Assembly: GCA_907165275.2 (NCBI GenBank)
Contig: OU015672.1
Coordinates: 4,756,501 to 4,820,500 of the forward strand
Length of the DNA stretch: 64,000 nucleotides
Origin: Zygaena filipendulae
Lineage: Eukaryota > Arthropoda > Insecta > Lepidoptera > Zygaenidae
Reading direction: 5' to 3'
Shown here: positions 32,809 through 44,336 of the stretch, piece after piece
Position numbering within the stretch: the stretch's first letter is position 1
Layout: each line of letters opens with the position of its first letter
Notes under the pieces: model-generated
The model's database searches: none
Seen by the model: the letters and a program-made list of their open reading frames with translations, nothing else
Told to the model about the DNA's origin: nothing
Translations under genes and position numbers: made by a program

Positions 32809-34118
32809 TATTATAATATACCTAATACGTACATACGTAATTACGTAGAACGTAATTTATAAATATGCAAGTAGGCACAGAAGAGCACAGTTAAAAACTA
32901 GTATCTATATATAAAAACTTGTTTACTATCTATATGATGGACGATTATTTGGTTCGGAAAAACCAAATCGCTTCGGCTACCACTTTTCACACAAGCAACC
33001 TATTGTCCGTTTTTCTTTTGTGTCGAATCTCAAACATAGGCCGAGAGTCGATGTCATTTATTTGCTCTACATTTTAAGAGTTGTACAGTACCTTTAATAA
33101 CAAACGTTATATAGCGTTACATAAATAAATAATGGTAACCTAAATCTTAAAATCTTTGATGAAAAAAAGAACATAATGGGTCATGGTGAAAATAATTCTT
33201 GTTAACGAATATGTACCTAATTGTTTTATCTGTTTTACAAATGATATTGTGTATTTTGACTAACATTACTTACTGTTACTTAATAGGTATATCAAAAAAC
33301 TTGTTAATACAATACATACAAAAAAAATTAAAGCGACTTCAAAAAACACAAATTCACTTACTTTGAAAAGTTAAAAATTATAAATACCGATATCATCCAA
33401 AATACAAAAATGCAGGTAATATTATTATTATTAGCATGAGCTCCCTATATAATACTGATCGATTTGAAATCGGTGCCTTTAATGCACGTTATCCAAGTAT
33501 TTTGTCGTTAAATTGATAAACCAAAATATACGTGTTCACCTATTATTTTCGTATTATTTAACTGACCGGCCAAATAAAAATTTGGTTTTTATACCACGGA
33601 CACGTCATGCCTATTGTAAAAATTGAAAGGTTACCTATAGGTATAGATTTTACACGGGAATCTGTCCGCTAGCTCTCCGTCTACCGCTGGCAGACTGCGG
33701 TGCCAGGCGCTGACTTACGAGACGGTCCCCTTCCCCTCCAGTGCCACCCCATCACCACTCCCCCCACCCCCGGGGAGCCACATCGAGGGTGGTGATAATT
33801 AATATTCGAGTCGACTCAAAGCCGCTTCCGTGACTTATTGCGTTGCGTTAATGCTCAATTGTTTCTTATTCTATTGTAAATTACTCCTAGTATGCAATTT
33901 GAAAAGTGCCTTCTGAAATGTTATAAAAATTAAGATTGAGTATATGTAGGTACAAGTTGGTCCCCCCCGCCCCCCTTCCCGCTGCGCAGTTTCACCGGCG
34001 TCCGAGAGTCAAGCGCGTTTTTTTAAACGATTGGTCAGACATTTATCCACAATCTCACCTGATGGGAAACGAAGATATGGACTAAGATGTTGCACGTCTG
34101 CCAATAATTATAAACCTA
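32809..34118. other. Intergenic with GC-rich patches
   Basis: 33665-33790 is GC-rich (CTCCGTCTACCGCTGGCAGA, CCCCACCCCCGGGGAGCCAC) and 33958-33990 is C-rich. Either could be regulatory, but no gene adjoins. The rest is AT-rich. Confidence 0.3.
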
Positions 34119-34292
34119 CTAACTGTTCCCCGCGGTTTCACCCGCGTTGATTTCGGAATTCCGGGACAAAAGTACCCTACGTCCTTCTCTGTACCCCTGA
34201 CAACGTGGATGCAAAATTTCACGACAGTTGGTTGAGTAGTTGACGCGTGAAAGCGTATCAAACAACACATTCGCATTTATAATAGTTAGGAT
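34119..34292 (-). mobile_element. Helitron-like element
   Basis: CTAACTGTTCCCCGCGGTTT, then CACCCGCGTTGATTTCGG; CGTCCTTCTCTGTACCCCTG; AGTTGGTTGAGTAG; and a 5' end at ATTTATAATAGTTAGGA. Confidence 0.7.
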
Positions 34293-35204
34293 TCACTCTA
34301 GTCTTGAATAGACCAAACCTAAGAGAAAAAGCGCGTACATATGTAACGAAACTTATGAAAGCGGAGGAAGGTAACTTCAAACAGCAAGCGAACTAAATAT
34401 CAACGTCATATTTTACCAACGAGTTACAAAAAGATGATAGCACGAGTTACGACACCACGTCTTGCTCAACGCTGATGAGCGTAAAAACAAACGTGATCGC
34501 GCTCGATGTAAAACGCGTCGTTAAAAAAAACAACAAATTGATATCGTATTGAAAAAAAGCTATTCGCGCTTGCATTACATCCTGGGCTCTGTTTCACTAC
34601 GACCAACAACATTGGTTGTCCATGATACGCGTGCTTGTAACACAATTCCGAACGCTCTAGATGGCAAGAACACAAATCTGTATTGTCTATGCCATAAGAC
34701 ACGTTGTCTGTAATTTTATAAAGTGAAACTACTTGGGACACGCTGGAAAAACCATTTTTGCATCGCGTTAGTGTAAAGCAGTGTGTTCTGGTCATAGTGA
34801 ATCAGGACCCTGGTTGGTTGCGAGCGTGCCGATGCCTACGACCTACATGATACGTAATGTTCTCTAAGCGAATTCAAGCAACTCGTGTTAGACCCTCCAC
34901 TGGAACAATTATCACGATCTATTAAACATTGATTGAAACTGCATTCGTTATTGGTAATCGGGAGTGCATTATACGTTATTATAGAATGAGACGGGACTGG
35001 TGTGGTGTACCAACTGCTGAGAATATGCACGAACGAGAAATACAGCGTTTGAGCAATAAGTAGACTTGTTCAAATGGTTATGAAATGCTCTAATGAAGTA
35101 TAAAATGGTAACTTTTTTGTTCAATTGTAATAGAGACGAGTAAGTATATACAACGTGTTAATGAATTAACTGAAAACTAGAAAGTAGTTTACTCAGAATC
35201 GACT
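34293..35204. other. Intergenic; no gene seen
   Basis: Composition is less AT-biased between 34440 and 35040, with minus-strand frames of 109 and 64 codons. Neither shows a domain, splice sites or a signal peptide, so this stays unannotated. Confidence 0.3.
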
Positions 35205-35490
35205 AGCGAATCGATCGCACTATGTTTTAATATAGGTTATGTTTATTTTTTTACTAGCCCATGTCTAAATTATTTATAATACAATATTTGACGCGTACGC
35301 CGCCCGCAGCAAAAAATTCGAACAGGTAGGCGCGGGCGTAGCGCTTGGAATTTCGTAGACAGATCACCCACAAACTAATGTTGAATAACTTTTAAAGTAT
35401 ACATTTTTTCGACTTAAAATATATTTTAATCATATTATTGTTTAATTTTTTAAATGGGGTGTATCAGGTTTTCAGTAGGATTATGAATAT
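35205..35490 (+). repeat. Dispersed repeat D, copy 1
   Basis: Matches 46084-46390 over most of its length: GAATCGATCGCAC.ATG, TAGCCCATGTCT.AATTATT, GCGCGTACGCCGCCCG, GCGCGGGCGTAGCGCTTG, CAAACTAATGTTGAATAAC, TAAATGGGGTGTATCAGGTT. No terminal inverted repeats or coding sequence seen. Confidence 0.65.
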
Positions 35491-35929
35491 TCAATTGTGT
35501 GCTCGTTTAGTTTATTATCTGAGTAATTCTGAAAATCGGGTGTAGGTAATTAGAAAATTGATATCTTACATATTTTCTACCTAAATAATTATAAAATATG
35601 TACAATATGCATCCTTTTTTTTTTCAAAGTTTTTTCTGCAAAAGTTTAATTTCCTCCCAATCGACAAAAATTAAAATTTTCCCTAAAATACGTAGCACGT
35701 GAATATCGCGACAATTTAATTGTTAATACGATTACAACAAAATTTTAATAAACCTTCGTTCGCGCTTCTTTGTCCGAACCAGAGCTTCTACAACACGCTA
35801 CTTCTAGTGCCACGGCCGACTATAATTTCTTTCAAATATAGAGAATATAAAGGTATATGCTGCAGGTACATACAGAAACCTTCTCCCCCACATCACAGAA
35901 AAGAAAAACCCATTTCCAGCCCACCCCCC
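35491..35929. other. Intergenic; nothing recognised
   Basis: AT-rich lead-in to the GC block that follows. Confidence 0.3.
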
Positions 35930-36115
35930 GACAGACAGAGCGCGAGATTAACGAAATGGCTTCGAGCCTCGCCCCCCCGCCGCCCGCCGCCCCACACCCG
36001 GCGGCCGCCCGGGCCCTCTCGCGCCTCCCAGCCCGGGAGCACAGCACGATCAATACTCCAGACCAAATGGCTTCTAATCTCGACTCCATCTTGCGTCCTT
36101 GTCGCTCCCGAGATG
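35930..36115. promoter_or_regulatory. GC-rich block with internal repeat
   Basis: Strong GC island (CTCGCCCCCCCGCCGCCCGC, CGGCGGCCGCCCGGGCCCTC). AAATGGCTTCGAGCCTCG and AAATGGCTTCTAATCTCG are near-direct repeats 110 bp apart. Frames on both strands are Pro/Ala/Arg-rich low complexity. Promoter or untranslated exon is possible. Confidence 0.35.
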
Positions 36116-36649
36116 CGGATGCGTCACAATCATCTTGCGTCCCACGAAAGTCTTACTGCTTTCTTGTTTAGACTCATTTTCGCATGATACGCGCGTTAGG
36201 TATTGTTGTTTTTCTGTAGGCGTAGACCACCGCAAAGGAGGCTTAGTTGATGGCAATTAGACTTTCTCCCCAAGCGATTTGATCACGTACCTACATGGAA
36301 ACCTATTACCTACCTAATACATAGGTACTTATAGTACCTAATATACTTTCTCTTGTTATTTTCTTACACAATGACTTGCTGAGGTAAAAGTAATTGTTAG
36401 GTTAGGACCAATGGAGACTACAAGTACCTAGGTACCTATATTTGATAAGTACCTTCTATGTCTGATATCTGTATAGGTAAGAACTTTTATCTTACTACAC
36501 TTTCTACTTTGACTTGTTGGGAAATTGTAGACTGCATTCTGTACCTATCCTATAAATATTAGAAATTTTCTTGTTCTCTCTTCCTCAAAATCCATCCATA
36601 AAGATACAGTCTACTTATTAGAAGACAGACAAAATTCAACTTCCTTTAA
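36116..36649. other. Intergenic; nothing recognised
   Basis: Rich in TAGGTACCTA-type words at 36285-36480, a common lepidopteran background pattern. Confidence 0.35.
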
Positions 36650-36815
36650 ATAATAAGTTTGTTTGTTTGTTTGTTACGCTTTTACGGTTTAGCTACTGAA
36701 CCGATCATCATGAAACTTGGCATAACCGTTGGCAAGGGTACAGAAAAGGATATAGAATACTTTTTATCCTGGCGTTCCCGCGGGAACTACGAAATTATCG
36801 CGGGTGAAACCGTAG
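36650..36815 (+). mobile_element. Helitron-like element, 3' terminus lost
   Basis: (GTTT)n run at 36655-36672, GATCATCATGAAACTTGGC, GATATAGAATACTTTTTATC and GTTCCCGCGGGAACTACG, then GCGGGTGAAACCGTAGCG without CTAG. Confidence 0.65.
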
Positions 36816-37662
36816 CGACCCTCATTCACTATGACCATAACATAACATACTTAAATTGCTTTTCCCTCGTGTTCAAAGAAGTTTCACTTAAAAAAAAAAT
36901 TTACAACGTTTCTTTTGTCATAAAGAATATAAATTACAAAATATTTTTGCATCTGGAGCGTTTGGGATTGTGTTTTTGGGACGAGCGTTATGGACAAGGA
37001 ATGTCATTGGTCATACTGAATAAGAGTTCAGCTATCAAATAAATAAATACGTGCAAAATATTGCATCATAACAGCCGCTCTTTCGTTTGTGATACTAGCA
37101 AAAACAGATAGGTATGCAGATGCTTCTGTGAAGTTCTGTGTTCTGATGACGGTCTTATTTATCTATCTCGGGGAATCTACTCGATTGTTGAATCGATAAC
37201 CGAGCATAATATGTGCCGGCTCTCTTCTGCTATGATTTAAAACAATAACAATTCTTTTTTTTAAATAATTAAGCAATTTCCATAGAAATAATAAGTACTA
37301 CTAAAATACGTATAAGCATTTTCAATCTCATTTTTTTGTTAAATTCTACTACATTTGATACTGGCTTGTCTATGCTTGTATTTCGGCGCTCCCTCGGGAT
37401 TTTTTTCTTGTACCAAATAAAAAAAAATATGACATTTTCAATTTTTGCCCGGTACCCAAGCTAAATGCAAACGTAATTAAAATCCTTTCCCCTATGACAT
37501 TTTTCACATACTGTTTGCATTAATATCCAAATTTGGCAGCCATTTTTAGAACTTATTCGTAGCCTATTGGAAAGAGCTCTTAGTTTGAAATGCTCTAAAG
37601 TAGGTAGTAAACTATAGTAACCGATAAGAAAACATTATCTGACCAATTTGACCACGCCTGAG
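36816..37662. other. Intergenic; nothing recognised
   Basis: AT-rich; the open frame running from the Helitron into this DNA (to 37042) is spurious. Confidence 0.35.
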
Positions 37663-37856
37663 GACCGATTCTGCATGCTGAAACGCAAAACCGCACAATT
37701 CCCGCCTCGATAAGGGTCTCCGCACGTATGTCGACACTAGTATACTCGCATTAAACCGATCGAACGTCGCGGTAAGTTTATATGTGGACAGACCCTTATC
37801 GATGCAGGAACGGTATGGTTTAGTTTTATGCGATCAGAATTGTCCTTCTCGCCGCG
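37663..37856. mobile_element. Degenerate MITE with imperfect inverted repeats
   Basis: GGAC.GATTCTG and TCGATAAGGGTCT on the left recur inverted as AGACCCTTATCGA and CAGAATTGTCC on the right, each arm about 60 bp and well diverged. A possible relative with AAAGGTCTCCGCA is at 50958-51060. No target duplication is clear. Confidence 0.45.
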
Positions 37857-38138
37857 AGCCGGTCGCATTGTATTCAAATGTGCCCGAACATGGACGTTCA
37901 GAAATTATCACTCCGTATTGTGTTGACCGCATGTCTTTTCGAAGTAAAGAATTCATTTGACGTCACGTACCTACCTGCAGTGCAAAAATAAGCAGGTGTT
38001 CTAAAAGATATTTTCTAACAAATAGTAAAAAAAAAAAAAAAAGTAAAGTAAAAAAAGTAGTATGCCAAATAGAGTTCGGAGAAAAATAAAATCACTATTA
38101 AAATAGTCATGTCATGCTTTGCTTGAACTTATAATACA
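37857..38138. other. Intergenic; poly(A) tract
   Basis: A run of A/AAGTA at 38028-38058, possibly a retroposon tail. Nothing else. Confidence 0.3.
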
Positions 38139-38530
38139 CTGGCTGTCCTCCGCGATATCACCCGCGATGTAAGTCACTCAGGACTCCCGTAGCTTCCTAT
38201 AAGTGAAAGAATTATCAAAATCGGTTCAGTAGATATAGAGATTACCCCTTACAACGTCACAAACTCACAAACTCACAATTCACAAACTTTACCTCTTTAT
38301 AATATTACTAGTATAGATAGCTGTGCCCCGCGGTTTCACCCGCGTGAGTTTCTGAATTCCCGCAGGAACTATTTTTTCTAAAATAAAAGTAGCCTAAGTT
38401 ACTCCTTATAACATGAGCTATCTGCCAGAGCTAAGTCCCGTTAACATCGGTCCAGCCGTTTTAGAGATTAGCCTAAACAAACAGACAATACAGATCGACA
38501 GACAGAGAAAAATTAAAAAAAAATGCGTTT
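38139..38530 (-). mobile_element. Two Helitron-like elements in tandem
   Basis: 38139-38317 starts CTGGCTGTCCTCCGCGATAT and ends with the AATATTACTAGTATAGA 5' terminus. 38318-38530 immediately follows with TAGCTGTGCCCCGCGGTTTC, then ACCCGCGTGAG. It is a different subfamily (AACATCGGTCCAGCCGTTTT). Confidence 0.7.
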
Positions 38531-38784
38531 CTTGTGTAAGTATTTAGTATCGTATATACTTTCATATGTATTTAGTAAAAGGCTGTTAATATGAAATTAC
38601 AAACTGACACTTTAATTGGTCCATTTGATTATTATTTACAAGAATTTTTTCAAGAGCGTTTTTAATTCAAAAATGTTCCATGATGTCACGTAGTTAAACT
38701 AATATGCTGCTTATATTATCTCAGATCGGATTAACGACTGAGACGAATCAGCCTCCTTGAAGTAAACAATTTTGCCTCGTCTTA
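38531..38784. other. Intergenic; nothing recognised
   Basis: No feature supported. Confidence 0.3.
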
Positions 38785-39021
38785 CCGCCGCACTCAGAGT
38801 CGACTTTAATGATTACTTAGTTAAGTATAGATTTTTAAAACAAAACTGCCGCAATCAGACAAGTTTAATAAATTAATGATAGTTAGCATTTAACTAATTA
38901 AGTTACATCTCATTAAATTCCAATAAACATTAATTTACTGAACGTCTCTGATTGCGGCAGTTTTGTTTTAAAAATCTATACTTAACTAAGTAATTATTAA
39001 AGTCGACTCTGAGTGCGGCGG
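38785..39021. mobile_element. MITE family A, complete (PIF/Harbinger-like)
   Basis: 237 bp with ~70-bp inverted repeats starting CCGCCGCACTCAGAGTCGAC and ending GTCGACTCTGAGTGCGGCGG. TTA on both sides (38782-38784, 39022-39024) is the target duplication expected for PIF/Harbinger. No transposase. The copies here and at 48049 are nearly identical, so amplification was recent or is conserved by foldback. Confidence 0.85.
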
Positions 39022-39539
39022 TTAGTGGTTGAATCGAAATGGAAGAATTACCTACATAAATAGGTACTAGGTCGGTACATATACATATATCGAATAGATA
39101 ACCTACTTACTTGTTATTTGAAGTTGGTTATAAAAGATTAATCATCTGTGAGCACAGTAGGTTCCTACCTACATCAAATTGTCCTAGGTCTACTTCCTAT
39201 CTGACATTTACCTACTTTATTTTTTTTATTTTATTTTTTGCTTCCGCCAGGCAGAGTACCTACAACTTAGGTACTGTTAAGTTGGATTGGATGTGTACAA
39301 ATTCTAACCCGTCTGTTTTTTTATATTTGTTCGTTGTTGATTAGTTTCTAGTGTTACAGATTGCGGTGGCAGTATACAAGTATTATTTACAATCAATAGC
39401 TCTACAGCACGCAATTAAGGCTTAGTGAGTTATGACGTAAACACATACTTTACCTTTTTTACACTATTTCGTATCTACCATTTGCAACATCACAGTTTCG
39501 TACGCGTGTACGTACGCAATGTTATGATTTATAGAAGTA
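39022..39539. other. Intergenic; nothing recognised
   Basis: AT-rich. A 77-codon frame at 39111-39344 is not gene-like. Confidence 0.35.
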
Positions 39540-39745
39540 CTGGCTGTCCCGCGCGGTTTGACCCGCGATAATTTCGGAGTTCCCGCGGGAGTTCCGGAAT
39601 ACAATATAGCCTATGTTACTCAGGGATAATGTAGCTTTCTAATGGAAAAATAATTTTTGAAATCGGTGCAGTAGTTTTTTAGTTAAATCGTAACAAACAA
39701 ACAAACAGAAAATCAAATCTTTCTTCTTTATAATATTAGTATAGA
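39540..39745 (-). mobile_element. Helitron-like element
   Basis: CTGGCTGTCCCGCGCGGTTT, then GACCCGCGATAATTTCGG; TTCCCGCGGGAGTTCCGG; AACAAACAAACAAACAGAA; and the TTATAATATTAGTATAGA 5' end. Confidence 0.7.
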
Positions 39746-41104
39746 TGTAGGTACTGGAAATTGGAATAGTGAATCTCTGGCCAGAAGCGTCATGGTGGAT
39801 AGCGCCGAGACTGAAAACGGCGCGTAATAGCAGCTTTTTTTTTATAACAACACTGGTTATGATGGATTCAGTTTTCCGCTATATAATTTCACTTGCAAAC
39901 GAATGATACGGTCCGTTTTATGTTTATTTGCCCACTTGTTATTTGTTACATAGAGACCAGTTTATGGGTGGAGTGGAAATGGAAAGTGGTAGGTGGGTAC
40001 TTAGTGTAGTTGTTATTTTATTTAGGTAGCTAACTAACTATAACGATACGTCATTTAGAAATTGAAGTATGTTGTCTATGTATTACAAAGGGTATCAAAC
40101 TCATGACCGAACATGAAGAGTGGCATCGTTTATATCCTTCAACTTACTTAACCCCAGACTAAACCTTAATTAAGGCTATATATAACCAAAAAAAGTAGAG
40201 CCTCTGAATATGGCCTTTAAATTCCTCGCTCAATCTTTTTCATCACTCTTTTATCGTTGTTCGATAAAACATAAGCTTATTACGAATGAAGCAGAATATT
40301 GTTAAAAAATTTAATAGATAAAAATGTAATGATATTCGAACAATATTATGAAAACAATTGAATAAAAAAAAACGATAGGTTATTATTATGTTCCATTGAC
40401 GTCTCTTGGACGGCGCGTGCGTCGCAGAGCGGTAGCGTACGACCAAGTTGTCAGTTGCAAACGTAATGTATAATTTAGACTCTATCACTTTGCGTTAAAG
40501 TACCATTTGTCGGCAGGAGTAAGTTTGTGAGCGTGTTTCGATAAACACGAAGATCGGCGCCGACCAATGACCGCGCTTTCACCGTCGTCCATCTTGAGGA
40601 TTGTAATTAACATTCGAATTTTCAAAGGTGACGATGACGATATTGCGTATTTGAACAATCTGTTAGCTCCAAATCTAAATATTAAACCCACATATTAATT
40701 AAACTCCCTGAAGAACAACAAAATTTAATACATTACATATGTATGTAGATTCCAATTTCTATTCGAGTCCCCAGAGACTAAAGCAATAAAAATATTAATT
40801 ATGCTCTTAATGAAAAAAAAAAACACTGGCAGTAAATTAAATGAAAAAAAATTAAGTACCTAATCAAAGACTATGAAGTTTAGAGGTGATTGGGAATCAG
40901 ATCTTTATAGTAGACACAAGTTGTTTTTAAGTGTTGACTTTTCGAACCAAAATTAACAAAAAAAAAACCAGGTCAAAGAAATGCACGATTGGAAAAAATT
41001 TAACAAGCGTTAACTCGTGGCTATATATTAACCCCTTTTCTGTCTAACCTTGTCTACAAGATTTTTATTTTTGAGGCATAATATTTTGCACTATTGTCAA
41101 TTTA
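39746..41104. other. Intergenic; one exon-like patch
   Basis: 40385-40690 is less AT-rich. On the minus strand a good start context (CTCAAGATGG) opens 35 codons, MDDGESAVIGRRRSS...TPADKWYFNAK, ending TGA at 40485. CAAGATGG also resembles the YY1 motif found at promoters. No domain is recognised. The rest is plain. Confidence 0.25.
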
Positions 41105-41590
41105 CTAGCTGTTCCTCGCGGTTTCACCCGCGTTTGTTTCGGAGATCCCGCGGGTATTCCGAGATAAAAGTACTCATTACCTACATACCCTATATTTTTT
41201 TCTGTGCCTACTCTTGACTACGTCACAGATATTAGAGTACTATACCGTGTAGGCAGTGTGTAACATTTTATATAGTTTCATCAGCGTTAATCTCTACATT
41301 TCTGTGAGAATTGCGGGATAAAAGTATCCTATATCCTTTTCTGTATCCCTGATAACGTGTATACAAAATTTCGTGGTGATCGGTTGAGTCGTTTAGCCGT
41401 GAAACCGTAACAAACAAACAAACTAACTCACTTTTGCATTTATAATCCTAATATTATAAATGTGAAAGTGTGGATGTTTGGATGTTTGTTACTCAATCAC
41501 GCAAAAACGGCTGAACGGATTTGGATGAAATTTGGCATGCACGTTGTCAGGGGTACAGAGAAGGACATAGGGTACTTTTTATCCCGGAAT
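41105..41590. mobile_element. Cluster of three Helitron-like pieces
   Basis: 41105-41220 minus (CTAGCTGTTCCTCGCGGTTT 3' end). 41275-41445 minus (ATTGCGGGATAAAAGTATCC ... AACAAACAAACTAACTCAC). 41447-41590 plus (TCCTAATATTATAAATGTGA ... GGGTACTTTTTATCCCGG, 3' end lost). The last two are back to back and share their 5' termini. Confidence 0.65.
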
Positions 41591-41892
41591 TACATAAAGG
41601 ATTAAATGAAAACTTGCACCCAACAGCGTTCTCACAGGTTAGCAGGTAATGATTAACACCGCCTGTATAGATAAGATATCGAAAAAGACAAGGACTCAAA
41701 TTGGAATTTTTGTATAAAAGCGGCACTTAGTTGATCAAATACCTATATATATATATAACTTATACGAGCCAAGAGATGGATTAAAATATGTACCTACACA
41801 AGTATTATATAGTTATGTAGAAAGGTAGTCGAAGGTACCTACGTTATTAAAATTACTCATCAAACTGAAGGCTGTGGACGAAAATATTATCT

Positions 41893-42075
41893 ACACTAAT
41901 ATCGTAAAGAGATAAAGTTTGTAGGTTTTGTATTTGTAGGTTTGAATGTAGGAGTAAACTCTGGAACTATCTACTAGAAAATTCGTGGAACCGCGTAAAG
42001 AAAAGCTATAAACTCTTATAGCTTTTCTCTACGCGATTTCAATTCCACAGCTAAACACTCGTTTGGTTTTTAAAT
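41893..42075. repeat. Inverted-repeat junction of two Helitron-like ends
   Basis: CGCGTAAAGAAAAGCTATAA (41992-42011), ACTC loop, TTATAGCTTTTCTCTACGCG (42016-42035): one mismatch across 20 bp. Outside lie CGTGGAACCGCG and CGCGATTTCAATTCCACAGC, both Helitron-3'-end-like. The left part starts TCTACACTAATATCGTAAAG, as in the TCTATACTAATATT subfamily. Confidence 0.5.
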
Positions 42076-42114
42076 ACATACCTTAGATAGAAGATAGGGT
42101 AATATCATCCTGAT

Positions 42115-42288
42115 ATAAAGAGTTCCCGCGGGAATGCTGAAATTAACGTGGGTGAAACTGCTTCGGGGTCACCACTCTGTAGCGGGAGCGGGAATGATAT
42201 GGCTCGAGTTCGACCGCCACCAAAGGAGAAGCTTCCCGCCGGGCGAAGTGGTATGCCCGGGGAACCACGGCTCCCGTGAGAGGTCGTA
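42115..42288 (+). other. Helitron 3' fragment and GC-rich block
   Basis: 42119-42160 is AGTTCCCGCGGGAATGCTGA, then AACGTGGGTGAAACTGC. 42165-42285 is GC-rich (GAGCGGGAATGATATGGCTC, CGCCGGGCGAAGTGGTATGC) of unknown origin, abutting the next MITE. Confidence 0.35.
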
Positions 42289-42520
42289 TATGGACGCAGA
42301 TAAGCAATAACATGTTAACCCACAAAATTAAGTTATAAATTCAGAACGATTTATTGAGAATTAGAGAACGTTTTTTAATTATATTAAATTGTTTAAATTT
42401 GTAACTAAATATTGAACATAAAAAATGTGTACACAGAATGGCGCTATAATTTTTAAACTTTTATTTACTCATAATTTCTCCAGTGTGGGTTGACACACTA
42501 TTGCTTATCTATTTCCATAT
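42289..42520. mobile_element. TA-flanked MITE, copy 1 (complete)
   Basis: ATGGACGCAGATAAGCAATA, then ACATGTTAACCCACA at the left is repeated inverted at the right (GTGTGGGTTGACACACTATT, GCTTATCTATTTCCAT). TA duplications flank it. AATGGCGCTATA lies inside. TA targeting and short size suggest Tc1/mariner-type mobilisation. Confidence 0.75.
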
Positions 42521-42639
42521 ATGGCATAGGTATGCAACGCAGCGTGAAGACTTCGTTAGCGCGATTCAGGACTTCCATATTTAGCCAATACCCGTCGCTT
42601 CATTGTAGTTCGTGACTTGTGGCATAGGGGTCGCTAAAG

Positions 42640-43000
42640 TTTGTTTATTATGCACTTTCACGTCTTAACAGCTCCACTGATCGTCATGAAATTTTGGATA
42701 CACGTTGTCAGGGGACATAGGTTACTTTTTATCCCGGGATTCCCGCGAGAACTCCGAAACTAGCGCGGGTGAAACCGACGTAAAAGCTAGTGCATATATA
42801 AATCAACTAGCTGTCCCCCGAGGTTTCATCCGCGGTAATTTCGGAGTTCCCGCAGAAATTCCAGGAGAAACCTTCCTCTTCAATCACTCTACCTATTAAA
42901 AAAAACCGCATCAAAATCCGTTGCGTATATAGCGCGTAGTAAAGATCTAAGCATACTTAGGGACAGACAGACAGCGGGAAGCGACTTTGTTTTAAACATG
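42640..43000. mobile_element. Convergent pair of Helitron-like elements
   Basis: 42640-42790 plus: GGTTACTTTTTATCCCGGGA, GCGCGGGTGAAACCGACG, then TAAAAGCTAG. 42808-43000 minus: CTAGCTGTCCCCCGAGGTTT, then CATCCGCGG, GACAGACAGACAGCGGGAAG. Their CTAG ends face each other 17 bp apart. Confidence 0.7.
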
Positions 43001-43268
43001 TGTGAAGATTATGATCCGACAAGGAAGTTTTGTACAAAAAAAAAACACATATATTTCTTACAACTGTGGACAAAATTAATGGTAAAGCGATGTGTCTGAA
43101 AGATGAGCTGATGCCGTCGCTAATAAAATCTCATTGAAGTGCCAGTGCAGTTGTTTCCCAGGGATTGTGAGATTGCGAGAAGCTCAGGTGTTCCTTTGCA
43201 CTGGCCGCTTGTTGACCATGCATATAGGTAGGGTTGTCCATGTGAAAAATAACAATATCTAAGAGTAA
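43001..43268. other. Intergenic; nothing recognised
   Basis: No supported feature. Confidence 0.3.
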
Positions 43269-43563
43269 TCCTTACTACTCGTAATATTATAAATGTGAAA
43301 GTGAGTGTGTTAAGTTTGTTACGCTTTCACGCCTTAACGGCTCAACCGAGCATCATAAAATTTTGCATGCGCGTTTTCAGGGGTACAGAGAAGGACATAG
43401 GGTACTTTTTATCATGGAATTCCCGCGGGAACTCCGAAATTAACGCGTATACAAAATTTCATGATGATCGGTTGAGCCGTTAAGCCGTGAAAGTGTAACA
43501 AACAAACAAACAAACAAACAAACTCACTTTCGTGTATATATATGTAGGTAATATTAGTTAGGA
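43269..43563. mobile_element. Head-to-head Helitron chimera without 3' ends
   Basis: The left copy (plus) runs from TCCTTACTACTCGTAATATT to AACTCCGAAATTAACGCG and breaks at 43447. The right copy (minus) begins inside its body (ACAAAATTTCATGATGATCG) and ends at the 5' terminus AATATTAGTTAGGA. Together they form an inverted repeat about 120 bp per arm, with an (AAAC)n run at 43498-43522. Confidence 0.7.
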
Positions 43564-43619
43564 TTACACGAAAAAAATTCTTCATCCCCCCTTCTGGAAG
43601 GTATACTTTATAATAATAA

Positions 43620-43746
43620 CAATAATAATAATAATAATCCACATCACAACACACAGATCTGCTTGATCCCACAGTAAGCTATTATTATAGCTTGTGTCGT
43701 GGAAACCAAGCAAACGTGGTATATACTACATAGAATTACTTATATA
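43620..43746 (-). mobile_element. SINE copy, head truncated
   Basis: (AAT)n at 43614-43637, then AGATCTGCTTGATCCCACAG, GCTTGTGTCGTGGAAACC and ACTACATAGAATTACTTATA, as in 16111-16388. The pol III head is missing. Confidence 0.6.
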
Positions 43747-44069
43747 TTATGATTGTCTTCAAATATCAAATAACTCAGTCGTATTCTTGTGAGTAAAAAA
43801 TGCACTTTTGCTAACCCTGCGGCTCATCTCGCATCTTGGAGGTAAACCAAGGCGTGAGAAATGAATCTATAATTACTTGGTACCTACTCGCAACTTACTC
43901 GTGATTTCGTGGAAGCGGTGCACAATCATCATATGTTATCGACTTCTTAAGTATTTCTAAGCGGGTCTAAAATATGGTACATAGAAATCCTTACAAACCC
44001 GACAATAGGCTGACTAATTTATTTTTTTACTATACAATTGACTATATTTATTTTTCCAAATTCTATTTA
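43747..44069. other. Intergenic; nothing recognised
   Basis: No supported feature. Confidence 0.3.
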
Positions 44070-44315
44070 GTCTATCAGTTAAATAAAAAAAATAGACACG
44101 TATATTTCGCTCTTTCAAATTAATGAAAATATATTTTAATAAAGCGCATTAATGTTTAGGAGTGGAGACTCGTATAACGTCATATACCTACTATCTATAG
44201 CTGGTTGTGACGTCAAGTCGACAGGATCTCCGTTTTTTTTTGCTTACGTAAAAAAAGAAAACATACGGTTCATATATTATTTTCTTATAAGTCTACAGGA
44301 CGGACAGTCCGAATT
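44070..44315 (+). mobile_element. MITE family B, diverged
   Basis: TATCAGTTAAATAAAAAAAA, GACACGTATATTTCGCTC, AAAGCGCATTAATGTTTAGG, one perfect TGACGTCA (44208-44215) and one decayed (TAACGTCA, 44175-44182), TTACGTAAAAAAAG, CTACAGGACGGAC. Confidence 0.65.
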
Positions 44316-44336
44316 TTTACATCAATGATACGCAAT

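Noticed and set aside
35720..36187. 155-codon Pro/Ala/Arg-rich protein
   Set aside because: Frames on both strands are open across the same GC island. Composition explains it, and no domain is present.
43498..43522. CRISPR-like or satellite array
   Set aside because: Simple (AAAC)n microsatellite inside a Helitron body; no spaced repeats anywhere in the window fit a CRISPR array.
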